Assembly (NCBI RefSeq): GCF_029784135.1
Contig: NC_073745.1
Location: 242,511,946 to 242,575,945 of the forward strand
Reading direction: 5' to 3'
Source of the DNA: Toxorhynchites rutilus septentrionalis
Taxonomy: Eukaryota; Arthropoda; Insecta; Diptera; Culicidae
Length of the DNA: 64,000 nucleotides
The notes beneath the pieces were generated by a model. That model was not told the DNA's origin, searched no databases, and saw only the letters and a program-made list of their open reading frames with translations. Below, piece by piece: positions 23,180 through 33,883 of the stretch. The stretch's first letter is position 1, and each line of letters begins with the position of its first letter. The translations under genes and the position numbers were made by a program.

Positions 23180-23433
23180 AGGGGCTTAGAATGCAAGGGG
23201 TGTAAGTGACTTGATCGATTTCTCTTTATCGACTTTCTCTTTTGATCATAACTTAACTGCAAACACATTCCCAGCTTATTTGACAATGTGGACGATAGGT
23301 CAGAACCTCAATTATCGGTTTCTATAGCAAAATCAAATTGGAACGTTTTTTTTGCGCTGAATTATTCACGAAAGAAAAAGTTGATGAAGATAAATCGATT
23401 AAATCACTTACACCCCTTGCATTCTAAGCCCCT
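23180..23433. mobile_element. MITE with ~32-bp terminal inverted repeats
   Basis: A 254-bp element. Left end: AGGGGCTTAGAATGCAAGGG, then GTGTAAGTGACTTGATCGAT. The reversed right end is the same apart from two changes (GATTTAATCGAT). It has no coding capacity. The flanks are ATTTC on the left and CATTT on the right, so the TSD could be ATTT with an extra C at each end, but this is ambiguous. The superfamily is not assigned. Confidence 0.85.
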
Positions 23434-24893
23434 CATTTATGGTAAGTATTTATAAAACAGCAACCAATGAAAATTAAAAATCTTCTGAAGGAGAAGTAAG
23501 GGTGTTGTATGTGTCCATTCTCCTCTAATGAATATTTCCATGAAATGGTATGCCATCCAACGAATTTTCGTGTCATCATCAAATGTATATTAAGGTGCCA
23601 ATGAATGTATGGGAAAAATCGACCCTAAAATTTCAAAAAAGTATTGGACTTCAATTGGACTTCATTCACTAGTGTCGCAGTTTTTTGAAAACCGATAAAT
23701 CACCGGATATATATAAAAACGACCGAGTGCTAATAAATTTTTTTTTGACATATTTTTTTTTTAGAGATAACTATAAATATCGACGTTTCGTGCAATTATA
23801 AAACATTTGGCATCAATTTTTTTCTTAAAACGCCGATTTCTCAAATTATAACGTCTGCGACACTAGCAAATGAAGTTTATATTGAGCTAATATTCTGCAT
23901 TGGGTATATTATTGTGTAAACTAACTTTTCTCAGTATGTTCCAGTGAAAAATCGTGATAACTATTTTTATCGGCACTCTAAACCATGCGTTTTGCTTGGT
24001 ATTTCGAAAACTCCCAGTGTTCATTTTTGACAAGAAATTTTTTTTTCGAGATGACAGTAAATCTCGATGTTTCACGTAATTTTAAGACATTTGGCATCAA
24101 CAAAATTTTTGAAAACTTCGATTTCGACTTTCAAAAAAACTCAACATTTGACCGCTCTCCCTTAAGTCCGATAAGTGTTTTAATTTCGTTTATTTTCCGT
24201 TCGACATCATTTTGCATCTTTGCTTTGGACTTCGCAGTGCCTTGGTAGCGGGGATAGAAGTAGAAACAAATTGAACTGCGTGCTATGCGCCAACACACCA
24301 CCATGTCTAGCCGAAATTTAGTCACATGAAAGCATAATATTCGGAAGGAAATTGAGACTGTATAATGTCGCTTTTATGAATGCTGTCGGGCGTGCGAAAG
24401 ATTAGATTTACATGTATATTTTTGGTGAATGCAAGAAAGGCGAAACGGGATGCAATCTTGCGCTCGAATGACATCGTTATTAGGTTTAATCGAATGTTGG
24501 AGAATACTGGAGACAACTGAGCATCTGAGAGGAGCTTCACCGTTTGAAAACAGAAATCCATTGATCATGTGAAATTTGTAATCAAATCTTAATTCCTCAT
24601 ATACATGGAGACCGATGTGAAGATAATAATCGCAATCGCAGTAACTTCTCACTATACCGGAAGTTGCTGCATGCAGAAGCGGATTATTATCTATTTGATC
24701 AAAAATGAGCTTCATCGCCTTACAAAATGTTGTTGTGCTGATATTTTTTCCTGGATCTGTGAATCATTGTCGTAATTTTTTTTTTTACAATTCACAGACA
24801 TTGTTTGAGTATATTGTATATTGTATATTAATGATGAAACAATGTTTATCGTTTAGTATAACAACCGAGAAAAATTTTCAATGCAAATCAAAT
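23434..24893. other. Unassigned DNA with a diverged ~100-bp direct repeat
   Basis: Positions 23744-23840 and 24022-24127 are diverged direct copies sharing TTTTTGACA, GAGATAAC or GAGATGAC, TATCGACGTTTC or CTCGATGTTTC, and ACATTTGGCATCAA. No gene is recognised. Confidence 0.55.
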
Positions 24894-25188
24894 GCTCTCT
24901 CACTAGTGGATAAGTCATTCACTTAAGAGACGTCTCTAGCTAAGCGGTTTATTATTATCAAACTACAAAATTTACATTGGTATAATACATTGTTTGGTTC
25001 AACTGGTTTAACAATCAAACTTACCCGTTTCAATCGATGACAACGAATTCCTTAACATAAGCATAATGTTATGGAATAGTTGAACCAAACAATGTATTAC
25101 ACCAATGTAAATTTTGTATTTTGATAATAATAAACCGCTTAGCTAGAGACGTCTCTTAGGTGAATGACTCATCCACCAGTGAGAGAGC
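24894..25188. mobile_element. Snapback MITE with ~110-bp inverted arms
   Basis: The left arm (24894-25003; GCTCTCTCACTAGTGGATAA, then GTCATTCACTTAAGAGACGT) and the right arm (25078-25188) are near-perfect reverse complements around a ~75-bp centre. It has no coding capacity. Such arms form a strong hairpin in RNA or single-stranded DNA. Confidence 0.85.
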
Positions 25189-26821
25189 TCAAAAGACATT
25201 CGAAAACAAAGGTGAACTAACCCCAAACCATAATAAACAAATCTGTTGAAAAAATCAAGTTCGAACGTTTACACAGCGGTTTCGATGCAGAGGCAAATTG
25301 GGATGCACAATATAGGCAATATAAATATCCTCGACAATAAATTGATACAAAGTGACAGTTATGGCGATTTATTGCTGGTGGTCAGCTTGCTCGTTTGTAA
25401 TACTAGTATACGTACAAATTCGAGCAGAGTCGAGGGAAACATCTCTTTCGCCACTTGAGAAGAAACTTCAGCCCAGAAGATACTACGTGTGGGATGAATG
25501 ATCTTGTGTGGGCCGGAAAAATGTGTCCACATCACCTATTGTCTCCGCCCACTCAGATGCAAACAAAGCTTTCAGCACGGCAAAGGATATTGAAAATTCT
25601 CGTCCGACAAAAACAAATATGTTTTCCACAAAGTAAACCGTTAAACGGCTTGTGATGAGAAAAGCTGGGATTGGGCGCACAGCACGGGGAGGAATAGACG
25701 TACGTGATAGAGACATTTCCGCAACTTGCACTGGTGGCCAAGGACAAATGGTACTACGGAAAAGTTTATGAACTGTGAAATTGACAAATCGATTCACCAC
25801 CCGGATAATTACGGTTATTGGTTTCCTTTACAACAAAATTTCTTGAGGAACAAATTTCAATGAGTGAAGACATCGAAAACAAATTACTAACAGTTGGTTG
25901 TGTCGGGCTTTTGCTTTAGAAGCATGTGTTTCATGACCACATTATAGCCAAGTTTGTAGCTTCATAGTGATTAAAATCATGGAATGAAATTATCATTTTC
26001 GTTGTTACCTGGTTTTAAATTGTTCCTATAAAATTAAAATAATTACTCTTTTATGGTGAGTCTTTTTCTACCTGAGTATTTTAGGCATCGTGTAGAAAAA
26101 ATTATGAAACTGCACGGATCTCTTATCAGATTTTGGTTAAATGTTTCAAATCGTCATGGCAACGCATCTTCTGATCAAAGGAAAGTAAAATGACACTTTC
26201 AGCGACACTAAACATTGAAACGAGCAGCTTGGGAAGTTTGGATGTTTCTCAATTTCTCCCCATCCATCAACACTTTTCCGAGTAGGTAAGCAGAAAATTT
26301 AACTAAATTAAAAACAGCACTGAAACACACCGGATGAGGATTGTCTCCTGTTTTGAGCGTTAGCTTTGTTCGTTTAGCTCTCGGGAAACTGCAACGAATC
26401 GTTAAATCATATACAAATAAATAATGCCGCCGGCAGACAAACCACTCGTTGCTTTTGGTCGCCACCATTTTAACACAAAAGGACGAAACAGACGGGACGC
26501 AATGATCACCGCCAACGAACAATTCGTTTCAGGTTCAATTGTTTTAGTTTTCAATTAAATTCGAATTCGAGACACAACACAATTTATACGAATGAAACAC
26601 GGTGCCGCAACAGATAACAAACATTTGTTGTCGAATGCTGACGATTGTAGTGATCAGAGTTTGAGATGAAACCGTAGACTCGGCGTTAGCGCAATCCTTG
26701 TTTTTATTCTTCTTCACAGAGTTCACAACGAAGAAACAATTTTGTGAAGCAAATAGATCGAATTACAAATTTGAATTTGATTACATGAGACATTTGATTT
26801 CTGTTGACTCGTCAATTATTT
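25189..26821. other. Unassigned DNA
   Basis: No gene, RNA or element end is recognised. Overlapping open frames at 25246-25800 and 26208-26522 show no motifs. Confidence 0.45.
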
Positions 26822-27073
26822 TTAACGTAGGACTACGTCTTTCATTTCTATACCGGGGTGTAAAATCAAAGTTTCGAAAACGAAAGCGTTACGCCAGAGA
26901 CCGAGATTTTGAGTGTTAATAGCTCCTAAACAACTGAACGAAATGGTATGATAAACACTTCATTCGAAAGATAAAATGTCTACGCGTTCTATACTTGTTA
27001 CTTTCTGATCCAAAAACTTGTTTCAATAGTCTTAAATTTGCTTTCAAAATAGGCTATTGAAATCACCAATCGG

Positions 27074-27109
27074 TATATAAGCGAGCGCCGCTCGGAAATC
27101 CACTCAGTT
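27074..27109 (+). promoter_or_regulatory. Candidate Pol II core promoter (TATA + TCAGTT initiator)
   Basis: TATATAAG at 27074 is followed 30 bases later by the arthropod-type initiator TCAGTT at 27104-27109. The A of the initiator is 32 bases from the first T of the TATA box, the spacing expected in insects. No long open frame follows, so the product, if any, is unknown. Confidence 0.45.
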
Positions 27110-27290
27110 CTAATTGAACAGCGATTGGAGCATGTTGTCGCTGTTGTGGTGAAGCTCTTCATTTATCATGAAAGCGCGGATGAACGGTGTCACCAAGAGC
27201 CTGTTTGTGCACCTTAGGCCAGAAGGGAATCCATCAGGAGGAGAGTGATGCTACAAACGGTTCCCCGGGAAGATCTCGAAGAAGCCGCTA

Positions 27291-27312
27291 CACACACACA
27301 CACACACACACA
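27291..27312. repeat. (CA)n microsatellite
   Basis: An almost pure CA dinucleotide run of about 22 bases, followed by a CATACACGCA edge. Confidence 0.95.
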
Positions 27313-27868
27313 TACACGCACGGAATTCTTTCCGTTTGGATCGAGAAAGATCCGGAAAATAATCTGCCAGTTCCTCTAGGAATTTAAAAATACATTCATG
27401 TGAAAGAGTTTATTTGAATGTTTTCTATCCATGTAACACTGTGACCAAATATTTTTCAATCAAGTGCTATTAACAGATGGTTATCGAGTTAGCATTAACC
27501 ACTGGTGGGCTTCCAGTATCGAGGAAAATGTGGAAATATCTAATCGTTACTGAAAATAATCTGCCAGTTCCTCTGGGAATTTAAAATTACATTCATCTGA
27601 AAGTGTTTATTTTAATGTTTTCTATCCATGTAACACTGTACATTAGGTTTTGTGATTTTTCAATCAATCGCAATCAACAGGATAGCTTCTGAAGATTATT
27701 CTTCCCCATCAGTAGGATATTTCCGTATCCAATATTGGATGCATAAAACCTTGTGCCTCCAACGTAACGCTCTCGTTTTCGAAGTTCTCCAAATATTCAT
27801 TCATTCAGAATGAATTCAGATTCAACTTCATACAAATGATCTATAAATCAACGATAGTCCTACGTCAC

Positions 27869-28322
27869 CCTTGCGGTTATACCATAGATATAACCCACTT
27901 CCTGTTTTTTCATTGTTCATTCGAAAGGCGATGTAATACGTTTCAATATCACACTCGTTAGTAAATTCAGGGGAGTTCATTTTGCTCTAGATTTTAAAAC
28001 AGAAACGGTTGAGCGGCTACATTTTTTGTGCCGAAGCAATAATTGCTCCTCATACATAATTTACTGAAGCTTCAAAAACTGCCTATTGATTTCTGAGACG
28101 AACCAGGCCAGTCGGCTGGAAATCTCAAAAATAAAAATTTTCGTCCACTAATCGTACACAAATCAAGCTAACAACAACGTACAACATTCCAAAACTATTA
28201 ACTCATAGCCTTCAAATGATGGTTATTTTGTTTCCATACGGTAGTTTATAGAAACAATAGAAACACCTTAAAATTTATATGTCACATTATTTCCTTTTTT
28301 TCTGCCGAATGTATTTTATTAT
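27869..28322. other. Unassigned DNA with a SINE tail at 28095-28140
   Basis: Positions 28095-28140 (plus strand) read GAGACGAACCAGGCCAGTCG, then GCTGGAAATCTC, then an A-rich stretch. This is a SINE 3' tail shared with the SINEs at 10605-10748 and 31707-31859, without its tRNA-like head. Nothing else is recognised. Confidence 0.55.
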
Positions 28323-29828
28323 ATTACTAGCTGACCCGGCAAACTTCGTCCCGCCCAAAATTTATATGTATGAGAGCCCACTTTTTGAGAGGGGGAAGAG
28401 TGTCGAACTACCATAGAAACGTTTATCGATCCCTAAAACCTCTATATGCTAAATTTGATTCCATTTGTTTGATTAGTTCTCGAGTTGTTAATCATTCTAC
28501 AGCCACCCTCCCCCCAACCCCAACCACCCTCTTTAGAGAGGGGAAAGGAGTGTCAAACCATCATAAAAACATTTATTGCTCCGTAAAACCTTCATATGCC
28601 AAATTTGATTCCACTTACTTGATTAGTTTTCGAGTTATGTAGAAATTTGTCTCTTTAGAGAGGGGAAAGGAGTGTCCAACCATCATAAAAACATTTATTG
28701 CTCCGTAAAACCATCATATGCCAAATTTGATTCCATTTGCTTGATTAGTTTTCGAGTTATGCAGAAATTTGTGTTTCATTTCTTTGGCAGCCCCCCTTAG
28801 AAAGGTGGGAAGAGTGTTGAACCATTTCTGAAATGTTTCTTGTCCCCTACAACCTGCACATACCAAATTTGGTTCCGTTTGCTTGATTAGTTTTTGAATT
28901 ATGCTGAAATGTATGCTTCATTTGTATGGCAGCCTCCCCCCCTCTCGTGTCTATTCACCATGGAAACGTTTCGTGTCCCCTAAAACCTTCGTATGCCGAA
29001 TTTGACTCCATTTGCTTGATAGTTTTCGAGTTATGCAGTAAATTGTCTTTAATTTGTATCGCAGCCCCCCCTTAGAGAGAGAGTGGAGTGTCTAACCGCC
29101 GTGAAAACATTTCTTGTACCCTGAAATCCCCACATGCCATATTTGGTTCCATTTGTTTGAATAATTCTCGAGTAATGCAGAAATTTGTGTTTCATTTGTA
29201 TGGCAGCCCCCCCTTAGAGAGGGGGAGGAGTGTCTAACCATCATAGAAACATTTAATGCACCCTAAAACCTCTCTATGTCTAATTTGGTTTCATATGCTT
29301 GATTAATTCTCGAGTAATGCAGAAATTTATGTTTTATTTGTATGGCAGCCCCCTCTACGAGAGGGGGAGGAGTATCTCACTACCATAGTAATATTTATTG
29401 CACCCTAAAATTTTCACATGCCAAATTTCGTTTCATTTGCTTGATTAATTTTCGAGTTATGCAGAAATTTGTGTTTCATTTGTATGGCAGTACTTCTCCG
29501 CGGTTGTATTATCCTGAAAATCGTTAATATGCCGCTCACGAAAATGTTTGAGAACGATGCAAACGATCGATTTAGTCAATTCCAACGACTTTATGATTTT
29601 TGAACTTAACCATGTTGGTTTAAACTAGTGATGAAACGGATAGCAGTTTGGCTGGATACCGGATGCCGGATATCCATACCAATGAAGCACAAATTTCTAC
29701 AAATTTCTCTAAGGGGGAGCTACAAAGGAAAGACAAATTTCTGCATAACTCGAAAACTAATCAAGCAAATGGAGTCAAATTCGGCATGCGAAGGTTTTAA
29801 GGGACACGAAACGTTTCTATGGTGAATA

Positions 29829-31125
29829 AAGGGTGTGTCACATCAAATTGCATCACGGAAAAAACGCTGTAGAAATTTAATTTTTAGGAATTATATCTTC
29901 AGCTTTCGCTTATAATCAGATAAGAGTGTATAGATCACGTTGGCCATGCTTCACTGTCAATTTTTCGTAAATTTGGAAAAATGTCGTCGAACGAAAAAGA
30001 GCGTCGTGAATTAATCCTGTGCACTCATTTCGAGAATCCGGAGTTGTCATATCGGGACATCGGTAAGATGCTGGGAATCGTCCAATCCACGGTCAGCAGA
30101 GTACTAAAACGATACTTCGAGAACCTAACCATCGACCGGAAGGTGAAGAACGGCAAAAATGGATGCTCCGTCAGTGAAAAAGATCACAAGCGCGTAGTTA
30201 AGCAGTTTAGACGTGATCCGAGAAGTTCGGTCCGGGATGTCGCCAATAAGCTGAATTTGTCAAGTTCATTCGTCCAGCGGACCAAGCAGCGGGAGAGCCT
30301 GCGTACATACAAGGTTCAGAAGGCTCCTAACCGCGACAAAAGGCAAAACATGGTGGGGAAGACGCGAACCCGGAAGCTGTACACCGAAATGCTAACGAAG
30401 CCGCATTGCCTGGTAATGGACGACGAAACCTACGTCGAAGCGGACTTTCGTCAGCTGCCGGGCCTGTTGTTCTTCTCCGCAGAGGACAAATTCAGCGTTC
30501 CGGAGGAGATTCGCAAGCAGGAACTATCCAAGTTTGCCAAAAAGTATATGGTGTGGCAAGCGATCTGCTCTTGCGGAAAGCGGAGCGCCCCCTTCGTGAT
30601 GACCGGCACGGTAAACGGGCAGGTTTACCTTAAGGAGTGCCTACAGAAGCGCTTACTACCACTATTGAAGCAGCACGAGCTCCGGCCATCTTCTGGCCGG
30701 ATCTCGCTTCGTGTCACTATTCAAAGGACGTGTTGAAGTGGTACGAAGTCAACGGGGTCACCTTCGTGCCAAAGGAAATGAACCCGCCCAACGCGCCGGA
30801 GCTTCGCCCAATAGAGAAATATTGGGCGATTATGAAGCAGGCCCTCCGGAAGAACCCAAAAGTTGTTGAATCGGAGGCGGACTTCAAGAGAAAATGGATT
30901 TCTGTTAAAAAAAAACTACAACCTGACGTTGTACAGAACCTTATGGACGGGGTAAAGAGGAAGGTGCGAGCATACGGGCTTGGGCTCGAAGTATGAATGA
31001 AAAGAAAATGCCAAAAGTTGTTTAATAGTTTTTATTTTACTGTCTAAAATTTTCAAAAGGATCGGTCTACTGGGCGAATTTCTACAGCGTTTTTTCCGTG
31101 ATGCAATTTGATGTGACACACCCTT
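29829..31125 (+). mobile_element. ITmD37E (DD37E) transposon, second copy
   Basis: A 1297-bp element with perfect 49-bp inverted ends starting AAGGGTGTGTCACATCAAAT, TGCATCACGG. TA flanks it at 29827-29828 and 31126-31127. The ends differ completely from those of the ITmD37E at 4088-5389, so the two belong to different subfamilies. The transposase gene has one frameshift. It interrupts the foldback element, whose unit resumes directly after the TA. Confidence 0.95.
29981..30996 (+). pseudogene. DD37E transposase with a single frameshift
   Basis: The start MSSNEKERRELILCTHFENP opens two HTH regions (DIGKMLGIVQSTVSRVLKRY and SVRDVANKLNLSSSFVQRTK), then the first catalytic D in VMDDETYVEADF. Near 30680 the frame shifts by one base. 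The downstream frame then supplies FWPDLASCHYSKDVLKWYEV (second D) and LRPIEKYWAIMKQALRKNPK (catalytic E), with 37 residues between them. The total is about 338 codons, normal for the family. GC content and codon use are richer than the surroundings, as expected for a recent transposon. Apart from the frameshift I see no other lesion. Confidence 0.9.
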
Positions 31126-31706
31126 TAGACACTCCTCCCCTCTTTCTGAGGAGGGGGTTGGTGACTGCCATACAAATGAAGCATATATTCCTTCATAATT
31201 CAAGAACTAATCAAGCTAATCAAATTTGGTACGTGGAGGTTTTAGGGGGCAAGAATCATTTCTAAGGTGGTTCAACACTCCTCCCACCTTTCTAAGGGAT
31301 GCTGCCATAGAAATGAAACACAAATTTCTGCATTATTCGAGAATTAATCAAGCAAATGGAATCAAATTTGACATATGGAGGTTTTAGGAAGCAATAAATG
31401 TTTTTATGGTGGCTTGACGCTCCTTTCCCCTCTATAAAAAGGGAGGGGGGGGGGTGTGGTTCTAAACAACTCGAGAGCTAATCAAACAAATGGAATCAAA
31501 CTTTGTATATAGAGGTTTCAGGGATCGATGAATGTTTCTATGGTAGTTCGACATTCCTCCCCCTCTCTAAAGGGAGGCTCCTATACACATAAATATTGGG
31601 CGGGACGAAGTTTGCCGGGTCAACTAGTAATAATATAAATAAATACTCCTAGGCTGAAACTTATACATAGTTTTTTCATGTAAAATCGAATGTGGATTTC
31701 ATTTTT

Positions 31707-31859
31707 TTTGTTTTATCTGTATTATAGTGATTTTCAACTCAATTTGGCTGGTTCGTCACTTTTACTTCTATTTTTGGAAAAATGTCGGGAGTGAGAATTG
31801 AACTCGTGACCTTTAGCGTGAGAGGCATGGATGTTACCACTACGCCAGATCGCATCAAC
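31707..31859 (-). mobile_element. tRNA-derived SINE, full length (SINE family B)
   Basis: Read on the minus strand it begins GATCTGGCGTAGTGGTAACA (box A) and has GAGTTCAATTCTC (box B). The tail GTGACGAACCAGCC...GAAAATCACTATAATAC ends in a short A-rich run. The 12-bp direct repeat GATTTCATTTTT flanks it at 31695-31706 and 31860-31871, so its limits are exact (153 bp). Head and size fit the short mosquito SINEs; I do not assign a family name. Confidence 0.88.
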
Positions 31860-31871
31860 GATTTCATTTTT

Positions 31872-32882
31872 AGTGCGATTGCTTTTCATTAATAGGAAGG
31901 ATTTCGTAAAGTATTAAAATGTCATAAATTTCACCACAATACGTTAATTCTTTTAAAATCAGAAGTGTTTCCAAATGGAAATGGATAAAAAATAGGTTAA
32001 AACACCTATAAACAGTTATGAGAGTTTTTAATATTGAATTCCATTTTGGATTAGGATATTCGAACGGTGTATTTGAAATGTTATTGTTTATTAATGGACG
32101 AAATCCATTAGAAAATAATAGAAAACACCTTTTCTTCGGTAGGAATTGAATGCAGTGGAACATCCCCAGCTTGCCTCAAAGAACCGCGATAACCACGAAC
32201 AACTCAAAGTTGATGTAAAAAGTTGCAAATGTAAAGTAGAATGTGTGTTCATTCCTGTGGTTGGCCCGCAGTGAGTCTGCTAGGAGTAACATAGTTGAAT
32301 CATTCAATTTGATATCAACACCCCTACAGAACTTATCTGCGATCGAGAGGGTGTTCGATCAGAAGGAAATAAAATACACGTATATGAGGAAAACATCCGA
32401 ATTGTTCGATATGAAAAACAAGTTTGACTGTAGAAAAGCAAGAAACTTTCATCAAGTTCAAGTTGTTGAGTTTGTACAACAAATTTGCTTTGCTTTGTAG
32501 AAAGAGCAAATTGTGGAAAGAAATGCTTGTTTCAATTTGGGGGTGTTATCGCTTGTTTCACCGCTGCCGTCGAGAACTATTCCGCTTTAGCAATAATAGT
32601 TTGGTAGGATACAAAGATGATTTATCTGCGTTCAAATTGTTTTCCGTCCGGCCATTGACACTTTGGTATCGTCTAGTTGTTGTATTGCGATAATATTTGA
32701 ACTTGTCTTCCAGACAGAGAAAGCTTAATCTCTGTCACCTAAAATTTATGTGCATAATTACGACTGTTGCTTTTAATTAGGAAATAATTGCATTATCTTG
32801 TCTTTCCCTTTTGGATTATACTCTTAATAAATTCCAATTATCCGTACCATTCAGTTGCCCATCCCTTCTCTCGTTGAGTATT
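31872..32882. other. Unassigned DNA
   Basis: No recognisable gene or repeat end. Confidence 0.5.
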
Positions 32883-33130
32883 TTTTTATCCCATTTATTT
32901 ATTTATTAGGCACATTAGCATTTTAGCTGTAACAGAGCAGGGTTTTAATCGTGTACATGTGCATATGTTTATGTTTCTATAAACTGTAAATTACACAGTA
33001 GTTAGTAGTAGCCATTTAGGCGTTAAGTTTTCTGTTCCATTACATTATGGTAAATTACACAGTAGTAGCCATTGAGTGGGGGGTTCTTTTGGTTCTATGA
33101 TCAACACATAAAGCTGTGGAGAGGATATTA
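32883..33130 (-). mobile_element. SINE family A, 3' part (copy 3)
   Basis: Matches 1925-2130 closely: a reversed A-rich tail, CCCATTTATTTATTTATTAG, then GCACATTAGCATTTTAGCTG, then TAACAGAGCAGGGTTTTAAT, then a series of ACACAGTAG repeats. The tRNA-like head found in copy 1 is absent (5' truncation). Confidence 0.8.
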
Positions 33131-33882
33131 TTTATTAGAGCATTTGTACAGCATGACTTTGTTACTATACAACAACCTCTTATCGTGACCTAGACATTAC
33201 CACCTTATAACTGTCATTTCAGAACGAAAACCTATTTTCCGATCGTTTCGATAAAGTGTAATATTTCCGGGTGGCTCGAGTAATATCTGATTTTGATATG
33301 ATAAATGCATCAAACTTAATGCAATTTTTTGTTTGTAGATATCGTCAATGAATATAATTTTTACCCTCATCCACACTCTCATTGGTTCCCTGCGATGCAT
33401 TTTTTCTGCACCATCATCACTTGTTGGACTCCTCCGTGTGCTTCGAAGATGACGAAGAGAACCGGAAATGCATTAGTACATGATGAGGCAAATTTTCGAA
33501 CCTGCTGTGCTCAAATGAATTTGCGAATGTGACCCCGTGGATTATACTTAGCTTTACTTTCAGTCTAATGCCGTGGTTATAATCGAATATTTTTGTTCCC
33601 TCGCTCTCTGTAAGCTATTTCCAATGGAGAAGTGAAGTTGGGGCTGTAGTATGAAACATTATGTTCTTCGTGAAGCAATATTTAATATATCGCCGATCAT
33701 TTAGAACTTCAGGATCATGTTTTTAACATCATGAATATGAATGAATATACTTCATTCGCACCCCAGGGAAACAACCCAACGAGTCAGTGCTAGATCTTTG
33801 TGTGTAATTCTCGAATCTTCTTCTTTACCCCGAGAAAAGCTTTCTGCTAATTGTTTATTCCTAAAAATTGAAAATAATCTCT
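33131..33882. other. Unassigned DNA
   Basis: No recognisable gene or repeat end. Confidence 0.5.
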
Positions 33883-33883
33883 A

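Larger units (their letters stand above)
26822..27868 (+). repeat. Dispersed repeat with promoter-like interior
   Basis: The left edge carries ACGTAGGACTACGTCTTTCA, and at ~27850-27868 the reverse strand carries GACGTAGGACTATCGTTG, giving weak inverted ends. Related words occur at 2490, 10270 and 11285, so this is a repeat family. Inside are a TATA/Inr pair (27074-27109), a (CA)n tract (27291-27312) and a ~88-bp direct repeat (27356-27445 and 27552-27639, both starting AAAATAATCTGCCAGTTCCT). The class of element is unknown to me. Confidence 0.5.
28323..31631. mobile_element. Foldback element made of ~139-bp units, split by ITmD37E
   Basis: The ends are inverted copies of ATTACTAGCTGACCCGGCAA, then ACTTCGTCCCGCCCAA, at 28323-28362 and 31598-31631. 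The left arm is an array of about eight units, each with GAGGGG(A/G)(A/G)GGAGTGTC, CATTTG(C/T)TTGATTA and TTTGTATGGCAGCCCC. Units start near 28376, 28538, 28660, 28799, 28938, 29076, 29216 and 29355. The right arm carries about five of the same units in reverse orientation: one at 29684-29826, and four after the ITmD37E, at 31128-31590. About 200 bp of unrelated sequence (29490-29683) forms the centre. The ITmD37E at 29829-31125 interrupts the right arm at a TA. No coding capacity remains once the ITmD37E is set aside. Confidence 0.8.

Noticed and set aside
25246..26522. Several 60-105 codon frames on both strands
   Set aside because: Overlapping frames with no motif, splice structure or repeat support; insufficient for a gene call.
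28370..28642. 90-codon frame in the foldback arm
   Set aside because: Repeats with the ~139-bp unit and is broken in most units, so it is not a protein.
28323..31631. CRISPR-like array (regular ~139-bp repeats)
   Set aside because: The repeats are long, diverged and eukaryotic, with inverted orientation in the second arm and no short repeat/spacer pattern.
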